Of a stretch of 64,000 nucleotides of DNA, positions 29,936-42,373 are shown piece after piece. The notes beneath the pieces are model-generated. The model did no database searches, was not told the origin of the DNA, and saw nothing but the letters and a program-made list of their open reading frames with translations. The stretch covers positions 7,975,001-8,039,000 of the forward strand of contig NC_092680.1 of NCBI RefSeq assembly GCF_964355755.1, in the 5' to 3' direction. Every line of letters begins with the position of its first letter. Positions within the stretch are counted from its first letter, which is position 1. Made by a program: the position numbers and the translations under genes. This stretch comes from Antedon mediterranea (lineage: Eukaryota > Echinodermata > Crinoidea > Comatulida > Antedonidae).

Positions 29936-31108
29936 GGAAAAAAAATTAATTTTTGTTAACTCTCTAATTACCAACTAAAAAGGAAAATAGAAGCAACATT
30001 GTATGTAAATGGAATATAAAACCAAAATGACAGTCGTTTTAATTAATTGGTGTATCTCATTATAACTTTGTTTTGTTTTGTTTTATTTTGACTTAATTTG
30101 TGCTACTTAGTTTTGTTATTTTTGTATTTTATAAGTAATGATGGAGTAAGAGCAGTTTTCTGTTTGGGCTCATGCCTATTACTTGCTCCTGGCAAGATGA
30201 ATTGTAAAATGTACTTTATGAACTTTTGCCGAATAAATATTATTATTATTATTAATAATCCTTAGCCTAGTATAGGCTTATGCAGTATACCATATCATCA
30301 ATCAATAGACCAATCGGTCGGGAAGTTGGTTAATTAGCATATATCCAAAATTGCCGCTATTTAATGGTTGGCTTTAGACCACCTAAGTGCATTACCATAG
30401 ATAAATGTGATATTAAACTTTCCAGAATTGGCATGTTTAACCATATTGTACCATCGTACCTAATGGCATAAAATAGTTATGACGTAATATTATGTCACAA
30501 TAATGCTCAATTGAAATTTTTCTAAGATAAAACTCTAGAAACCATAGGAAAAGATATTAAAATCTCATGAAAATATAACATTAAACACATTCAGGTTAAG
30601 CTCATGTGTAGCCTATCAGAAGTTATATTTCAGCCACCCTTTACAACATGCACTAGAACATTCCAATTAATTTTCTGCATGAACTGCGCATAACTACAAT
30701 CTCATATATATTTAAATAAAATAGATCTGAAGTTTAACTTCGACCCTTACTCACTCTATCCTGAATCTGGATTACAGTTTCTCATCCAAAGTAGGCCTAC
30801 ATGCATATAAAATGTAATAGTTATGGAAAACTTCAAAGCAAAAATGTTTTTCTTTGCCAGGAATCAAAGCTACTGTATCCAAAGGGTCCATCATCAGGCA
30901 CAAACGTCTACTTCACTGACTTCTCTAAATGTCTTGTTAATTTTGAACTGAAGAAAATCCTTGTTTAATATTTCATCCCTTTGATTCTTTACAAATAAAG
31001 ATGTTGAAAATTTGCTCTTTGGGATGTTTTTTTTTATCCACTATTTTGTGTCTTAAAACGCAATCGGTGGTTATTTTTTTAATAATGGAAAAGTAATCAA
31101 TTTAATAA
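29936..31108. other. intergenic DNA with one retroposon tail
   Basis: From about 30060 to 30255 a stretch ending GCCGAATAAATATTATTATT looks like the 3' end of a plus-strand retroposon with an (ATT)n tail. The rest shows no gene. Confidence 0.45.
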
Positions 31109-34010
31109 ACTAGATGGTACGCTCGCTTCGCTCGCGTACCATCTAGGTCGTGCCCACGGATGGTTCTCGAATACATATTAATTTCAGCGTAAAAAAACTG
31201 GCGATTTCAAATGTACGTACCGCATGACTATAACACATTGTCGTTTACAGAAACAAATAAATAGACACAATGATTTATGTAGTCAACCAAAATTAGCACC
31301 CTGTGTGTTTTTTGTATCTAACATTAGGGTTGAGGGTTGGGGATGAGGATAGATACAAAGAGGAACAATTTTTTAATATATTCTTTATATTAAATTATTC
31401 TTTATATTTCTTTATTATCCACTCAGTAACGAAAAATTTTTTCATGTTTTATAGGCCTATAAATAGTATACCACTAAATAGAGTAAAACATTTGCGATTT
31501 AATACTTTGTTAAAACTGTCACTGTCATAGTCGACTGAAATAGTAAAGTACATGTAACGATACACCACTACGACGTTTATATTTTTTGTAATTATTAATT
31601 AATACAAACGTTAAGAAGCAACTGTCAGTAATAAAGTATTATATTATTATGTGTTTATAATCTAAAAGTAGGGGCTACCCACCCACACAGTAATAAAGTT
31701 GATTTGTATATTTGTTTATATTATATCTAACAGTACCAATACTCACAATAAGAAACTTGCGATTCAAATGGCGATCAAAAGTGGTTACCTAATTACAGTA
31801 TTGTATAGCATTTCAATACTATTTATGTTTATTCTCTAAGGGCCCATAAATTTACCTACTTGTGTTAAACCATGGAGGTATGCATCCATGGTTATTAAAC
31901 CAAATAATTTGGAATGTTCCATTCATCGCAAATCAATACATTTGTATAAACGTATATTTAAATCTATCAAAATAGTATTTTTTTTAAGAAAATCGGCCTG
32001 TCTTCAACATTATGATGCTGTACTCGAGCTGTTCAACCGGTTTTCAGCCATTAAAAACAATTATCGTAGGAGGAGATAGGAAAATGCAAAGCATCCTCGT
32101 ATTATCGTCTGCGGGTATTTTTCAAGATGGACATCCATTGTAAATGGCACCTTTCCTGACACCCTTAAACTAGCTAAAGTAACTCCTATTTTTAAAACTG
32201 GTGACAAATCTGATTCCAGTAATTACCGTCCTATATCAGTGCTACCGATCTTTTCCAAAATACTTGAACGCCTTATTTATGATCGAACATACAATTATCT
32301 TCAAAAAAATAGTATACTTTACAATAAACAATTTGGCTTTCGTAAGAACTATAATACATCCACCGCACTTCTTCAATTAACAAATGAAATTGTTGGGGCT
32401 TTCGAGAGGGGTGAATTTGCCATTGGTATTTTCATTGACCTCTCGAAGGCCTTTGATACAATTGATCACGATATTTTATTATATAAGTTACATACTTATG
32501 GAATCCGTGGCCCTGTATATAATTTATTCAAAAGCTACCTTTCAAACCGCAAGCAATGCACTAAATTTAAACACACCCTTTCTGATTTTCTTCCTATTAT
32601 TTGTGGAGTCCCTCAAGGTTCCCTGCTTGGGCCTCTATTATTTTTATTATACATAAATGATATCCATAATGCCTCAAATATGTTTTCTTTTCTGTTGTAT
32701 GCTGATGACACAACCCTTATTTACACTGATAAAAATATAGATTCCCTTTTTAAAATATCAACCGAAAATCTACCCAAAATTTTAACATACTTTTCTGCAA
32801 ACAAACTTTCTGTTAATCTAAAAAAGTGCTGTTGTATGGTGTTCAAAAATTCACAAATACCACTAAATACTAGTACTTTTAAACTAAAAATTAAAGATCA
32901 ATTAATACCTATTGTTGAGAAAACTAAATTTCTTGGTGTTTATCTGGACTGTAAGCTAAATTGGAAACATCAGATTACTCAAGTCGAAAACAAAATATCC
33001 AAAAGTTCTGGTATCATATATAGATTATCATCTTTCATCCCTCAAAACATACTCCGGATTCTTTACTGTTCACTAATCCTCCCTTACCTCACTTACTGTA
33101 ATATTATTTGGGGTAATACATACCCGTCCTACTTAAACAAACTGTTATTGATCCAAAAGAAAACCGTAAGATACATAGCAAATGCTCCTCCTTTATCCCA
33201 TTCCAATCCTTTATTTTCTTCATTTGGTCTTCTTAAAATTCAGGATATTAACCATCTTCAACAAAGTGTTTTCCTCTATTCATGGCTAAACTCGATCCTG
33301 CCATCACACTTTAATGATTTATTTGGTTTCAATCTTAATTTTCATAACCACAGTACTCGGAGCGCAAATCAAATACGTATTCCTTTTTTTAAAACTACTT
33401 CTTTTAAACATAGCATTAAGTTCACTGGTCCTAAACTTTGGGATAACGTACCAGTTAATATAAAAAGTGCTTTGTCTAAGAAGAGTTTTTCTTTTAAATT
33501 GAAACGGCACCTCTTATCTAGTTATGTTTAATTATCCTTTCACTCATTGTAGTTTTGATATTTAGTCTTTTCGGTATCCTGAATCTAAAAGTCTTCATTA
33601 CTGTTTTTGTCCTGTTTCCGGTTCCCGTGTTGTCCTGTTTTTTTTTTTTTCATTTTCTATGGGCTGCCTTATACAAGCTTTGCTTTTTAGGAATGTTGCC
33701 CCTCTTATTTCAATAATTTTTACTGCTAATTTTTATTTTCTATGAAAGACAAGAGAAATAAATGTTACTTTGATAGACAGTGTATACCACGATCGGAAAA
33801 CACCCCTATTTGGAGAAAATCGTTGAACCTAAATTTGTTTTAATCGTCAATAACTAATTATCGAACTCAATTTAATTAGCAAACAGGGTTACATCAGGCG
33901 GTTAAAATCAGTACCGAAAGTACGAACCAACTTTATATACCATCGAGTAAACATTCTAGAAATAACGCGCGATTTACCGAATTTTGCCCTTACGTAAATT
34001 GATATATAGA
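31109..34010 (-). mobile_element. Helitron-like element with nested LINE
   Basis: On the minus strand the proposed 5' end at 34010 reads TCTATATATCAATTTACGTA. The proposed 3' end at 31109 has a hairpin (GGTACGC ... GCGTACC around GAGCGAAGCGA) followed by ATCTAGT. A TC start, a GC-rich hairpin shortly before the end and a CTAG-type 3' terminus are Helitron features. The base before the 5' end is A and the base after the 3' end is T, as expected for insertion between A and T. A plus-strand LINE (about 32100-33780) sits inside. No Rep/helicase frame is seen, so it would be non-autonomous. The family assignment is inference. Confidence 0.5.
32100..33780 (+). mobile_element. non-LTR retrotransposon (CR1/L2-type), 5'-truncated
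   Basis: The open frame running to 33531 encodes reverse transcriptase. Before 32239 it already reads TFPDTLKLAKVTPIFKTGD and NYRPISVLPIFSKILERLIY. Then come FGFRKNYNTSTALLQL, IDLSKAFDTIDHDILL, GVPQGSLLGPLLFLLYINDI and the catalytic LLYADDTTL. After these come FLGVYLDCKLNWKHQI, LPYLTYCNIIWGNTYPSYL and a C-terminal FTGPKLWDNVPVNIK. The endonuclease and ORF1 are missing. The reverse transcriptase frame has no stop, so this copy is fairly young. The 3' end reads AGAGAAATAAATGTTACTTT. Confidence 0.85.
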
Positions 34011-35865
34011 TAAAATTGATGATCTCCATCTGCATTCAGCGTTTCTATTCCATTTTCCTGACATTTTCTGTCAAGTCAGTTGACACTGCTTGTTGTCTAA
34101 TACTGTAGATTAGTAATGGTAAGTTTGAAAATGACTTTACCTCAACCACCCCTTTTGAATTCCGTTGATGTGTTAAGCAGTACGGTATCTTTAACTGATG
34201 GTTCTTCACAGTATAGTTGGCACATTATTTGAATATCCTTGTTATGCTCATTGAATTTTGAAAACAGCGTTCGAAATATAAACGTTATATGCCATAAAAA
34301 GTCGTTGGTTCACAAATGAAACCAAAGACATCAGACGCAATATGTCTAGCAATGAAATAGCAACTATAATAAAATAGGAGATTCTAACTATACCGAAACT
34401 GCAGTATACCATTTATCATTTCACGTGTCATCTCAATTTTGGATAAACCCAGTTGTGGAATTGAGATGAGTTTGAATTGTAGGATGTGTTTTAATAGCCT
34501 GAAACACAAACAATGCTTTCATTACAATATTATCCTCCCATTGTAAAAGTTGTAAAAGATGTTAGTTGTTGCAAACACAAAACAAAATGTGCGTGTGAGC
34601 ACAAATCAGTTGCTGAAATACAGTTGATGATCACAACCTTTCATAACTTTTATTTTTTAATGCCATTTTGTAAATCAATTTCAACAGGAAAAATGTCAAG
34701 AAAGTTGTTTTCCTGCGGTTTTTACATCTTCTCTATATTTCTCTCTTCCTTGGGTTTATTAAATAGCAGCCATTTTTAATGTATGCTAATTAACCCCCTT
34801 CATGATGTCTGATTTTGGTAAACCTTGGATATCATGTTCATTTCAACAGGAAAATGTTAGAAAATTGTTTTCCTGCAGTTTCTACATTTTTTAGCATAGG
34901 ATAATGTAATTTCAACAACTACCTTATGACAGCATAGTTACCTCATAATAGTAATTTCATAATGATGTTCATTTGTTCTTGTTTCACCCGTACTTTTACT
35001 AGATACAATGTTGTATTTAATGTCTTTTTTGGTCCTATATAATACTGTTATTTTACATATCTTAATAATCATTAACATTTGCTAGTTGTGTTACTTTGAT
35101 ATAAATATAATAATTTATTTTTACATGTAGTTGCATAATATTATTATATTGTTATTTTTTAACACACACTCTTTTAACTCTAATCTTATCTCTAAATCTA
35201 CTTATTTACATTTTTCGAGAAAATCCACTTGTATCCAATTAAAATATCACATTTTAAAAGGTTTATGGAAATGTAGAATTAATTGTTAGCTAAAAATATA
35301 AAAATAACACTGTATATAAATTCTTTTTACAATGTATACACATCTATCAATCATAATTGTTTACATTTTTGTTATCCAACCAAATAAATGGTAGATACAT
35401 ATATAAACGAAACTGTCTGTTATTTAGCAGCCAGTTAATAGCCATAAGTCTCAACTTATTGTAGAAGTTTTTGTATTTTGATCCATACAAGTTTCGCAAT
35501 TCGTTTCATTCATCGGGTGAATTCGTTAGAATTTTTATTTAGTAAAATCAACTACGCCTGTAAGAATAACGATTCAAATATCTATTCGGTTATTCGACCG
35601 ATCACTAGAACCTAGATTAGTTAAAAGCATCAGGTTTTACACCTGAGTAACCGTGTACATTATTTGAAGGCCTAATATCACGACGATAAACATAGGCATA
35701 TTGACGTTGTGTCGGTACTAAACTGTTTCACATTGCCTTTGTACCGTACACAACATTAACAACAGCTACATCTTTTCAAGTTGTTTATTAGTACCGTATC
35801 TTGTGTGATGATCTACTATACCTGCTTTATAAAGTTTCTATATATCTAAAATACCAAACACAATA
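34011..35865. other. intergenic DNA with a short duplicated block
   Basis: A block starting TTTCAACAGGAAAAATG (34678) recurs as TTTCAACAGGAAAATGTTAG (34843); both continue to TTGTTTTCCTGC and a TTTCTACATTTT-like end. The inverse TTTATT (AATAAA) at 35784-35789 may be the polyadenylation signal of the SRCR gene. No other gene is seen. Confidence 0.5.
35784..35789 (-). promoter_or_regulatory. possible polyadenylation signal of the SRCR receptor gene
   Basis: AATAAA on the minus strand lies about 77 bases after the stop codon of the SRCR receptor at 35866. Confidence 0.4.
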
Positions 35866-38800
35866 CTATCTTGGCTTTGGAAGCGCTGGTGGTGCTTCAT
35901 ACTCTGATGGTTGTTTCAAATCCATATACCCTCCATTATCAATGCTATCATATGGAATTTCTTCATAAATTTCAGAGCTGGGTGATGTAAGCGCAGTGTA
36001 GTCATCCGTAGAGTCCCTAGCGGTGTAATTGGGTGAAGGCTGGAGATAATAATCAGAGGCGGGGGCTGCTGGGTTGTTATGTGGAAGTGCTTGCGGTTGC
36101 ACTGGCGGCTTCTTCGGTCCATTCGGCTGCTGATAGGTGTTGTTATTCAGTTTTTTCTCAGTTACTGGTTTGCCTTTTAGTCCAATTTCGACGGGTACCC
36201 TTGCTTGAGATCGTCGTTCAGTTTTTCGTCTATTAAATAGTTAAAATGTATCAATATTATTGATATACAAAGATCTACGTTAGTAATACCAATTTATACT
36301 GGTTGGAATACGCCATGTTGAAACCCTACAGTGGAACCTCTACTTTTTGGCCCCCTATTCAAGGAACATCCCAATAATTATTAAGGACGCCTTGTGAAAC
36401 AAACGATCGAGCAGCAAAATATGTTTTAACACTATAATATGGCCAACCCATATCCCTTTTCTGGAGACATCTCTATTAGGAGGACACTGTGTTGGGTACC
36501 AATGTTGTCCTTTATTAATAAGTGTTCTGAACAGATTAAAACAACAAGCAGGTTAAGTGAATGGAACATATAAAATATAATGTAACCTTGCTATAGACGC
36601 TACAACGATGAGAATGATAATCACAACAAATACTGCAGCACCGATGGCAACGTAAATGATTATACTATCTGAAAATAAAACAGAACTAAATGTGAGCATG
36701 CAGGAAATCATCTAGTTTCTCTTCTAAACCTAAAATATTCTGATTTGGAAGTTAGTCTAAACCCGAAACTACTATAGCAAATTTTGGTTTACAAATACGA
36801 TCGAGTAAAGCCTACTAGTGTAGACTATGCTTAAAACCCGACATTTCTTGAACTCGAGCACTCCGACAAAGTCAAGAAAAGTGTAGACGAGTTGACAAGC
36901 ATAGGCCTACCTACACTAGCAAATTTGACTTTGCAAACGTCGAGAAAACTTCGAATTTGGTCAAGTTGTTACTAGTGTAGATTATACTTAAAACAATGAT
37001 TAGTATTATGTATTCGTGACCGTACCTTCTGATCCTTGTTGTGGCGCTGCGTCAGTCGGTGGTGGATTTTCATTGCTATTGCCACCACCTCCTCCGCCAT
37101 CATTACCTAAAAGAGTTGATGTTTAAAATTAGTAATACAGTGGATCCTCCTTATACCAAATAATAAAAACTACCAGTATCAGAAGGCAATGTGCAGCAGA
37201 AGTCCCGGTAAGAAAGAATGCCATCTTTATAGATACAGTACTGATAATCGGATGGTTTAAATCTACAAGGCCTAATGTATATCATTTTCACTTCCTTGTG
37301 ATCAACTATTTAACACATTCAATTAGATGGAAGTAAGTTACTGCATATTGTTATTTATCCAAAACTCACAATGAAGTTCTGAAAAATGACGCACGAAGAC
37401 ATACAAAGACAAAGAACGTTATTCCATCGAAGGGTTAATACATCTATGGTTGTGTGAACAAAACAATGAATGGATGGTAACACAAGACCCATGGTACTAG
37501 GACGCATTATTTTTTTTCCTATGAGGTTAAGGCAGAAAACATGAATAATTCATATAGCGCCTTCTATAACGTCCCATATTATGTCATAATTATTCTAATG
37601 AATTATTCATGATTTCTGCCTTAACCTTATAGGGAAACAAATAATGCTACCAAATTACAATTTCAATCTTCCCTGGTGGTACGAGTACGGTACGAGTACG
37701 GTGAGTAAGTAGGAGGGAAAAAAAGTACGAGACGAAATAGGATGGAAAGTGTTGTGCTAAGAAATATTTTACATTACGATGTGAATAACTGGTGTTAGAA
37801 GACGGTTATGTGCAGATTGAACGTTGCTTTAATGTGCAAACACTTTATCAATCGAAACACCAACGACAAATGTAATTTTTTTTTCTAACCATCTTTTATA
37901 GTAGTAACTGCAAAGTCAGTTACGTCACCGTTATTGTCCTCACTACTGTCATTTTCTGAAATGATTTAATAAATCTTAAACCCCATTTACAATTACGATT
38001 TGCCATGGTCTGGCCCAAATTGTAAGTATACATTTAAGTTTTAAATAAACAATATCTGTATAAATTTCCTGATTAGTATATACCTTACACGTCTTCAACA
38101 GATCCATCTCTATAACATTCATCATTAAATAATATTTAACTGAATACTGACAGTTATTATAATATAGATGTGTAAAAGTGGACACATATCTAACTAGTCA
38201 GTATTCAAATGGAAGCTGCAGAATCGATTGATATTTGTATGAAATTATTTGATGTCAAGCAAAAATAACGATGTCTCTTAATCGTGAACAATTTTTTTTC
38301 TCAGCAACAAAGCAGGGAAATCCCCCAAAATACATGAGGCCTAAATGCACACTGTACCTGTTATAATATATTTCGGTATCTTTTCTTCATCAAAAAGTAC
38401 ATAAAACAATTCATGGCAGTATAAACTGAATTGCGAACTGAGTAGTTAAATACAATATACAAAATATACAGAATTAAACAAAATGAGCAATATGAGGATT
38501 AATACAATAGTTAAGTTACGGTACATAGTCAATTGATTAGTAGAAAAATATCTTTAAAAATATATAATGTTTAAATATTCCAAATAAAGATTGACTGCTA
38601 GCATCAACATTCCTTTTATCAACGAGTAGTAATGTACTGTAGTTTTCATTTTCATAGAATAATGGTTCATAATAATACAATATTCAATGTTCTAACCTGG
38701 TATATCACCACAGTGCTCTCCTTGCCAGTTCTGAGTACATTCGCAAACCGCTTGATAGTATTCATCTATATAGCAAGTACCTCCGTTTTCACAATGGAAT

Positions 38801-41800
38801 TCGTCACATGGATCAAACCATGGATAATAACTAGATACCCATGGATAATCCTCGAAAGCGTAATCTACAATTAAATATGATCACGATATGATCACATATT
38901 ATTAATAATTATAATTATTATATTTATTAATAAATTGAATATTGATGAAATGGAATTCTTTTCAGAACGATCTCCGTTTTATCTGAAACATCCTCGGCTC
39001 ATACGATTTGTTAAAAGATTCTAAAAATATTTTATTGTATGTTTTCTTTTTGTCATAAAATTTACAACAGTATAATGCAGTAATTTACCTTCAAATTCTA
39101 CAGCACATTTAATTGCTACGTACTCAATGCATATTTCTTTCATGTGTTCGCATGCAAGAAGGTATCCTTCGTTGCCTTCACAGTCGAAATTTGTATATAT
39201 TTGGTTTGCATAAAATGCAGGGTTTGTATATGTTGTAAAGTTTACTGCATATAAAAAGCCTAATTGGCGGCATGCAACAGTCGTATCTTCAATGTCCCAC
39301 CTGAAAATAGGTGGATATATGATTATGTATTTTTATAGCTGAGAGGAAGAATCAATCATTTCATTTTCAGAATTCAAAGATATATAGTACTGTATCGTTA
39401 CATTTTATTTTATATGTATGTATATTTTTTTTATCAACTTGTACATTTAAAACTCTTTTGTGATTATATTTTTTTTCAAAAGGGTCTTACGAATACAGAA
39501 AATTACTTGGATTCCTGTAACAATGTAAATATTTATATTGCTAAATAAATGTGAATTTTGCGACAAAGAACATCAAGCTACGTTATTGATTTGTATAGCA
39601 ATTTAATCGCCGTTAATTTAAAAAACTAAATTGTCTTGATCTCATTTCTGAATAGACTGATGCTGTACTATAGTGCACCTTAACGTTTCGATATACGATT
39701 TTGTTATGGCAAAGAATAAACGTGTTTTACCCATTAGCACAAATAGGCTTCCATTGACCGTTATCCCTTATTGCTAAGTTTTCGTCGTTCACGTTATCTG
39801 CAGAGTCTAAACGTATTTTCTTAAATGGTTCTAAAAAACATTAACACATTAGAAGGATAACAACTATTTTTAATAAAGGAAGTGTATATTGATATATAGG
39901 CATATATATAGGTCTACTCTAAACATGAGAGTTTAGAAAGAAGGGTGATGAAACTGAGAGGACTAGGGAGTAACATGTAGAGAATAGAGACTGAAGAATT
40001 GGGTGTGCCTAACACAGTGCCTTGTATTGGAAGATAAGTTTTTAGACTGTTTATGAAGGAAAAATAATAATATAACAGTACTATGGAATGTTAGAGAGAA
40101 GAAGTAATGGGAACTTTAAGTTATCTATAAAGGTTACTGGGTAATTAGAATTGTATTATTTACCGTCACATTTATCAAATTATGTTAAGCTTAGACCTAC
40201 TGTAGGGTTATGCGTATGGCCTATGATACAGGCTGCACTTGTGATAAATTTGCTTATTGATCTGAATAAATTATAGATACAGAATAGAGGTTTCACATGG
40301 AACACCGATACCTTAAATAAATACCAAGAATGATAAAATATCCTATTGGATAGTCGATCATACATATCACACTTACCTGAATATTCAACATCTTCGCATT
40401 CGACTATAACTCCTTGATTATTACACGTTCCTTCATTATTCTCACAGTCGAATATATTTTCTTCATCACCGTATTCACAGTCAACGTTCCATAAAATCGG
40501 ATTCCCAGGTGGGTCACTTTCTTCGTACACACGAACTGCCCAACCGTAGTTCAATTGACGACAAATGACGTCGGCGTCTATGATATCAAATTCGTTGCTA
40601 CAAATGTATCCCCATTGACTGCTACCATCGGGTTTTACTTCTACAAGTCCGATATTTTCATTAGGTCCATAATATGTTAATTGCACTAGTGAATGATAAA
40701 ACAATTTAATTATGACAAATAATGTTGTATATAGACCTTTGTGTTGGTCATAACGTCCAATAGTAACTGTTGAAACTAGATATAAAAATTAAGCAAATAT
40801 AATAATTAATATCATTACAAACTATTACCAGTAAAGAGTGAATCCTAGCTATTACTTATTAATTTTTATATCTGATGGTAATAAAAAATGATGAGTGATC
40901 AACGAATTAAGGTACATTCTATGATATAATGACGAGTCCACTCCACGAACAAGGTAACACGTACATTTGTGTTGGGTACAGTTAGGAGATCAGAGAACGT
41001 TTTTTACAAAACTCAACAATGATTAGGGATTATGGATTAGAGATTAAATACAGTATTGTCTTCTCAAAGTCAATTTTAAGTAAAAACGTTAACATTATTT
41101 AACCGTAGTTCATACAATAGAGTTTCTTAAATTCAAGCTGAATTCTTACACAAAAGCTGCTGTAACTTAAGTAGTATAGGCAGTGGCGTAACACAGTGGG
41201 CAAATACTCTGGTACTCCAAAGGGGCCGTCCAACGCCGGGGAATTGTATTGGACTGCTCGTGCTCTGGACCCTTTAGGCTCTGGGGCCCCTAGGTTTAGC
41301 CAGTTAGCGCTCAAAGCCGTTACGCCACTGAGTATAGGTTACTATAATTAATACTAGTGTTAACGATTTTGCTGGTAATACATATAAAGGGCCTAATTAA
41401 AAAATAAAGAATTCTTTTTTTTTAATGTTAAAAGGGAATAGATGTAATACATTAAATGACTACGAAACAGTACATATAAAACCCATAAATCATCATAATT
41501 GTTATTTTGAACTAATAGTAAATACATTGTTTGGTCACTGGTTATATAACAGTAGTTGAATTAAAGAATCAAGTCATAGAACGATGCTCAAATTAATCAC
41601 AATGACATTATTTTTAATTACGGGCTTATTTTTATCTTTTCATTATTCCTTTACCTACCGTATACCTGTTGATTAATAATCTATTTTCGGAATCCAATAG
41701 ACAATGGCTTACAAAACCAGTCATCATGCAGTGTCTATTCACTTCTACAGTTTTTCTATTATTGTGAACATCTACTATATATATATCTTACCCGATCCGC

Positions 41801-41867
41801 CACATGATACTTGAACCGGTATAAATAATACTAGAATACAAGAACAACTAAATACAACATCAAGCAT
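35866..41867 (-). CDS. SRCR2-EGF type I receptor with ITAM-like tail
   Basis: Nine exons: 41792-41867 (ATG at 41865-41867), 40377-40685, 39731-39830, 39089-39300, 38697-38864, 37890-37955, 37026-37106, 36587-36668 and 35866-36229; 485 residues, all junctions in frame. A signal peptide (about residues 1-22, SCILVLFIPVQVSCGG at its end) is followed by two group A SRCR domains with six Cys each (about 26-128 and 129-232; DADVICRQLNYGWAVRVYEE and DTTVACRQLGFLYAVNF). Then come one EGF domain (FHCENGGTC ... GEHCG), an acidic then Gly/Pro-rich stalk, a membrane helix (339-364) and a tail of about 120 residues. The tail has Y442-TAL-x7-Y453-EEI, an exact ITAM spacing. YEEI is also the classic Src-family SH2 ligand. 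Further tyrosines are in YDSI (458), YMDL (466) and Y475, with a proline-rich end PPALPKPR. I infer a surface receptor for particles or glycans that signals through Src/Syk-type kinases. Confidence 0.88.
37503..37650. mobile_element. inverted-repeat MITE-like element
   Basis: The left arm CCTATGAGGTTAAGGCAGAAA followed by ATGAATAATTCAT is matched on the right by ATGAATTATTCATGATTTCTG and GCCTTAACCTTATAGGG. The flanks GCATTATT and AATAATGC extend the symmetry. It lies in an intron of the SRCR receptor. The central segment matches 29858-29935. Confidence 0.8.
41181..41330. mobile_element. hAT-type MITE with 8-bp target duplication
   Basis: The ends CAGTGGCGTAAC and GTTACGCCACTG are exact 12-bp inverses of the CAGTGGCGTA type found on many hAT elements. 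The element is 150 bp and is flanked on both sides by AGTATAGG (41173-41180 and 41331-41338), the 8-bp duplication left by hAT insertion. It lies in the first intron of the SRCR receptor. Confidence 0.9.
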
Positions 41868-42373
41868 TCTGTTCTATCTTGTTGGCCTATATTTCACTAA
41901 AACTGGATGAGAATCTGGAAGAGAGATGGCAATTTCCAACTGTGTTGTTTTGTGACAGCATTTTGCCTTCATGCCTGGACGACGAAATTGAATAGATCTC
42001 TTTCATACGATAAACAATTGTAGGTGGTTTGGTAAAGGAGATCAATGCTGCTGTGTCATTGGGCGAGGCATTTTTTTTACGTGATTAGTGTTCACTGAAC
42101 GGCAATTAATTGACAGGTGCACTATTTTGAAGTCTTTAGTGTTGTCATATTACGTAAGGCTATTCATTTCACAACGTCCCTGACGATTACAATTCAAAGT
42201 TGATGTATTCAACTTCTATAACAATGTAGTATCTTTTATTGTTTTTTTCCTTTAAAAAGTAAAGTAAATTTTATCAAAAATTCCTTCATTTCTACGACTA
42301 ATAATAAAATAACAATTACGATTTTGTTAGTAGGCCTATTTATTGTTCTTTTTCCCTCTTATTGAGGGTCGTC
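41868..42373. other. upstream region of the SRCR receptor
   Basis: This region should hold the 5' UTR and promoter of the minus-strand receptor gene. No TATA box or other site stands out clearly enough to call. Confidence 0.4.

Noticed and set aside
36790-36980. Another family A element (TAGTGTAGACTATGCTTAAA)
   Set aside because: Only short GTGTAGA words are shared; the characteristic ends are not present.
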